Positions 62,971-64,000 of a DNA stretch of 64,000 nt are shown piece after piece. The number at the start of each line of letters is the position of its first letter. Positions within the stretch are counted from its first letter, which is position 1. The stretch lies in NCBI GenBank assembly GCA_964563155.1, contig CAZLVL010000015.1, forward strand, positions 7,612 through 71,611. Reading direction: 5' to 3'. Source of the DNA: DUPQ01 sp964563155 (GTDB lineage: Bacteria; Bacillota; Clostridia; DUPQ01). Made by a program: the position numbers and the translations under genes. The notes beneath the pieces are model-generated. The model was not told the DNA's origin, did no database searches, and saw only the letters and a list, made by a program, of their open reading frames with translations.

Positions 62971-63798
62971 TTAATTTTCTTCTGTTTCTTCTTCAACCGC
63001 TACGTCTTCAACATCTTTATCTTCAACTTGTTCATCTTCTACACTAGCACTTACTTCTTGTTGATCTTGGTCTAATTCCTCATTTGTATCATGATCATCA
63101 CCAACAAATTGAGATTCACCTTGATTTGCTTCAATAACTGCATTTGCAATAACACTTGTAATTAGTCTAACCGCTCTTATTGCATCGTCATTACCAGGAA
63201 TAACAAAATCAACTTCATCAGGATCACAGTTTGTATCAATAATAGCAACAACTGGTATATCTAATTTTCTAGCTTCTAAAACAGCATTTCTTTCTTTTTT
63301 AGGGTCTACTACAAATAAAACATTGGGAATGCCGTGCATGTCTTTAATTCCACCTAAGTTCTTTTCTAGTTTTTCCATCTCAGCTTTTAGCTTAATGACT
63401 TCTTTTTTAGGAAGATGGTCAAAAGTTCCATTCTCTTCCATTTGGTAAAGCTCTTTTAAATAAGCTATTCTTTTTTCCATTGTTTGATAGTTTGTTAAAG
63501 TTCCACCTAACCATCTTGTATTGATGTAGAACATACCGCATCTTTTTGCTTCTTCTTCAATGCATTCTTGAGCTTGCTTTTTTGTTCCTACAAAAAGAAC
63601 CTCACCACCGTTAAGTACTATTTCCTTAACAAATTCATAGGCTTTTTCAATTTCTATTACAGTTTTTTGCAAATCAATAATATGAATTCCATTTCTTTCT
63701 GTAAAAATGTACTCAGCCATTTTAGGATTCCATCTTCTGGTTTGGTGACCAAAATGAACCCCTGCTTCTAATAGTTGTTTCATTGAAATAACTGACAT
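62971..63798 (-). CDS. rpsB: 30S ribosomal protein S2, with acidic C-terminal tail
   Basis: 275 residues. MKQLLEAGVHFGHQTRRWNPKM, GTKKQAQECIEEEA, NTRWLGGTLTNYQT, VDPKKERNAVLEARKLDIPVVAIIDTNCDPD and PGNDDAIRAVRLI are the family motifs; the core ends near residue 225. The last ~50 residues are highly acidic (ending in VEEETEEN), an extension beyond typical S2. Start at ATG 63798 with GGAGG (63808-63812) upstream; a frame of 45 more codons runs back through the promoter and leader and is not real. Confidence 0.97.
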   Translation of the reverse strand: MSVISMKQLLEAGVHFGHQTRRWNPKMAEYIFTERNGIHIIDLQKTVIEIEKAYEFVKEIVLNGGEVLFVGTKKQAQECIEEEAKRCGMFYINTRWLGGTLTNYQTMEKRIAYLKELYQMEENGTFDHLPKKEVIKLKAEMEKLEKNLGGIKDMHGIPNVLFVVDPKKERNAVLEARKLDIPVVAIIDTNCDPDEVDFVIPGNDDAIRAVRLITSVIANAVIEANQGESQFVGDDHDTNEELDQDQQEVSASVEDEQVEDKDVEDVAVEEETEEN

Positions 63799-63824
63799 TC
63801 TTTCTTTCCTCCGTTTTTTACCTC

Positions 63825-63871
63825 TGTCGATTTTAGTCCACGATTGATTCAACGGTAACAGATAATCGACA
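63825..63871 (-). promoter_or_regulatory. Structured rpsB leader (candidate S2 autoregulatory element)
   Basis: In the ~85-nt leader, TGTCGATT (63864-63871 on the minus strand) pairs perfectly with AATCGACA (63825-63832), enclosing a smaller TTGA/TCAA hairpin. It ends 12 nt before the GGAGG site. S2 represses its own rpsB-tsf mRNA through leader structures in other bacteria; the role here is inferred from position and structure. Confidence 0.5.
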
Positions 63872-63889
63872 TGTGTATTTTTCTTAACA

Positions 63890-63918
63890 ATTATATATGA
63901 TATACATATAATATGCAA
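63890..63918 (-). promoter_or_regulatory. Promoter of rpsB-tsf
   Basis: Minus-strand TTGCAT (63913-63918), 17-bp spacer, TATAAT (63890-63895). Predicted transcript start near 63883. Same -35 as the rpsT promoter. Confidence 0.7.
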
Positions 63919-63933
63919 TATGCTTTTTCTCAT

Positions 63934-64000
63934 AAAAAAACCGGGATTCTAGAGAAGTCAAACATTTGTGACACAGACCTCTAAATTAATTCTCTGCTGA
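63934..64000 (-). other. Structured non-coding stretch cut by window end
   Basis: On the minus strand a 7-bp stem (63976-63982 with 63953-63959) is followed by GAATCCCGG and seven T (63934-63940). It looks like the 3' part of an intrinsic terminator or leader of an upstream unit whose 5' arm would lie outside the window. No protein frame is evident. Confidence 0.35.

Noticed and set aside
1..64000. CRISPR arrays, insertion sequences, prophage or integrated elements
   Set aside because: No regularly spaced repeats, transposase, integrase or phage genes were found on either strand.

Overview
The window is a gene-dense stretch of a low-GC, AT-rich Gram-positive chromosome. It probably comes from an anaerobic member of the Clostridia/Tissierellia side of the Bacillota. 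The reasons are the strong GGAGG ribosome binding sites, the AGA-rich codon use, the gap-pgk-tpiA-eno glycolytic operon, the ClpE-type chaperone, the T-box-free aminoacyl-tRNA synthetase pair hisS-aspS, and the rpsB-tsf-pyrH-frr-uppS-cdsA-dxr-rseP-ispG-polC-rimP-nusA-rnpM-infB-rbfA-nrnA-truB-ribF gene order typical of Firmicutes. Almost all genes are on the minus strand. Only rpsT and a membrane-anchored deacetylase-like gene read on the plus strand. I see no insertion sequence, prophage, CRISPR array or rRNA. No gene-free stretch exceeds 300 bases.

Layout from left to right. At 1-1673 lies ligA, cut by the window edge, with rpsT divergent from it. At 2.1-10.9 kb there is a mixed block: a uroporphyrinogen-decarboxylase-like protein, holA, comEC, a small amino-sugar operon (NagB-like isomerase, N-acetylhexosamine 1-kinase-like protein, GH123/DUF4091-like protein) and a possibly acquired nucleotide kinase. 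At 11-15.5 kb is the glycolytic operon gap-pgk-tpiA-eno with its own promoter and terminator. At 15.5-19 kb are trmL, a DUF1858 redox protein, a eukaryote-type NADP isocitrate dehydrogenase, an HU protein and an RlmL-type rRNA methyltransferase. At 19-28.6 kb are the deacetylase-like protein, a YhcC-type radical SAM protein, clpE, uvrA and guaB. At 28.8-39.8 kb is a hisS-aspS-WG repeat-recJ-relA-dtd-gloB-like-beta helix run. At 40-43.2 kb are an LCP protein, pgi, a double-OB SSB and tRNA-Pro. From 43.2 kb to the end is the large translation/isoprenoid/cell-envelope supercluster, transcribed from rpsB towards lgt.

The strongest unusual observation is the gene at the canonical polC position (52481-55759). 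It is a full-length, uninterrupted 1092-codon reading frame that aligns in order with PolC from its N-terminal domain through the OB fold to the C terminus. By eye it has lost the PHP metal ligands, the proofreading exonuclease acids, the glycine-rich GSRGS motif and both polymerase aspartate motifs. It looks like a conserved non-catalytic PolC descendant (a pseudo-polymerase). If so, the cell's real replicase must be encoded elsewhere. Other points of note are a promoter-plus-terminator leader in front of rimP-nusA (candidate attenuation), a structured rpsB leader (candidate S2 autoregulation), and an IMP dehydrogenase of the Tritrichomonas foetus type down to residue numbering. There are also a perfect 12-bp hairpin between tsf and pyrH, a GNRA hairpin between gap and pgk, tandem 8-mers in front of clpE, and a NagB-like gene whose Shine-Dalgarno sequence lies about 35 nt from its start.

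Many start codons were moved from the longest possible frame to the first codon with a well-spaced ribosome binding site. These choices are stated in each entry.
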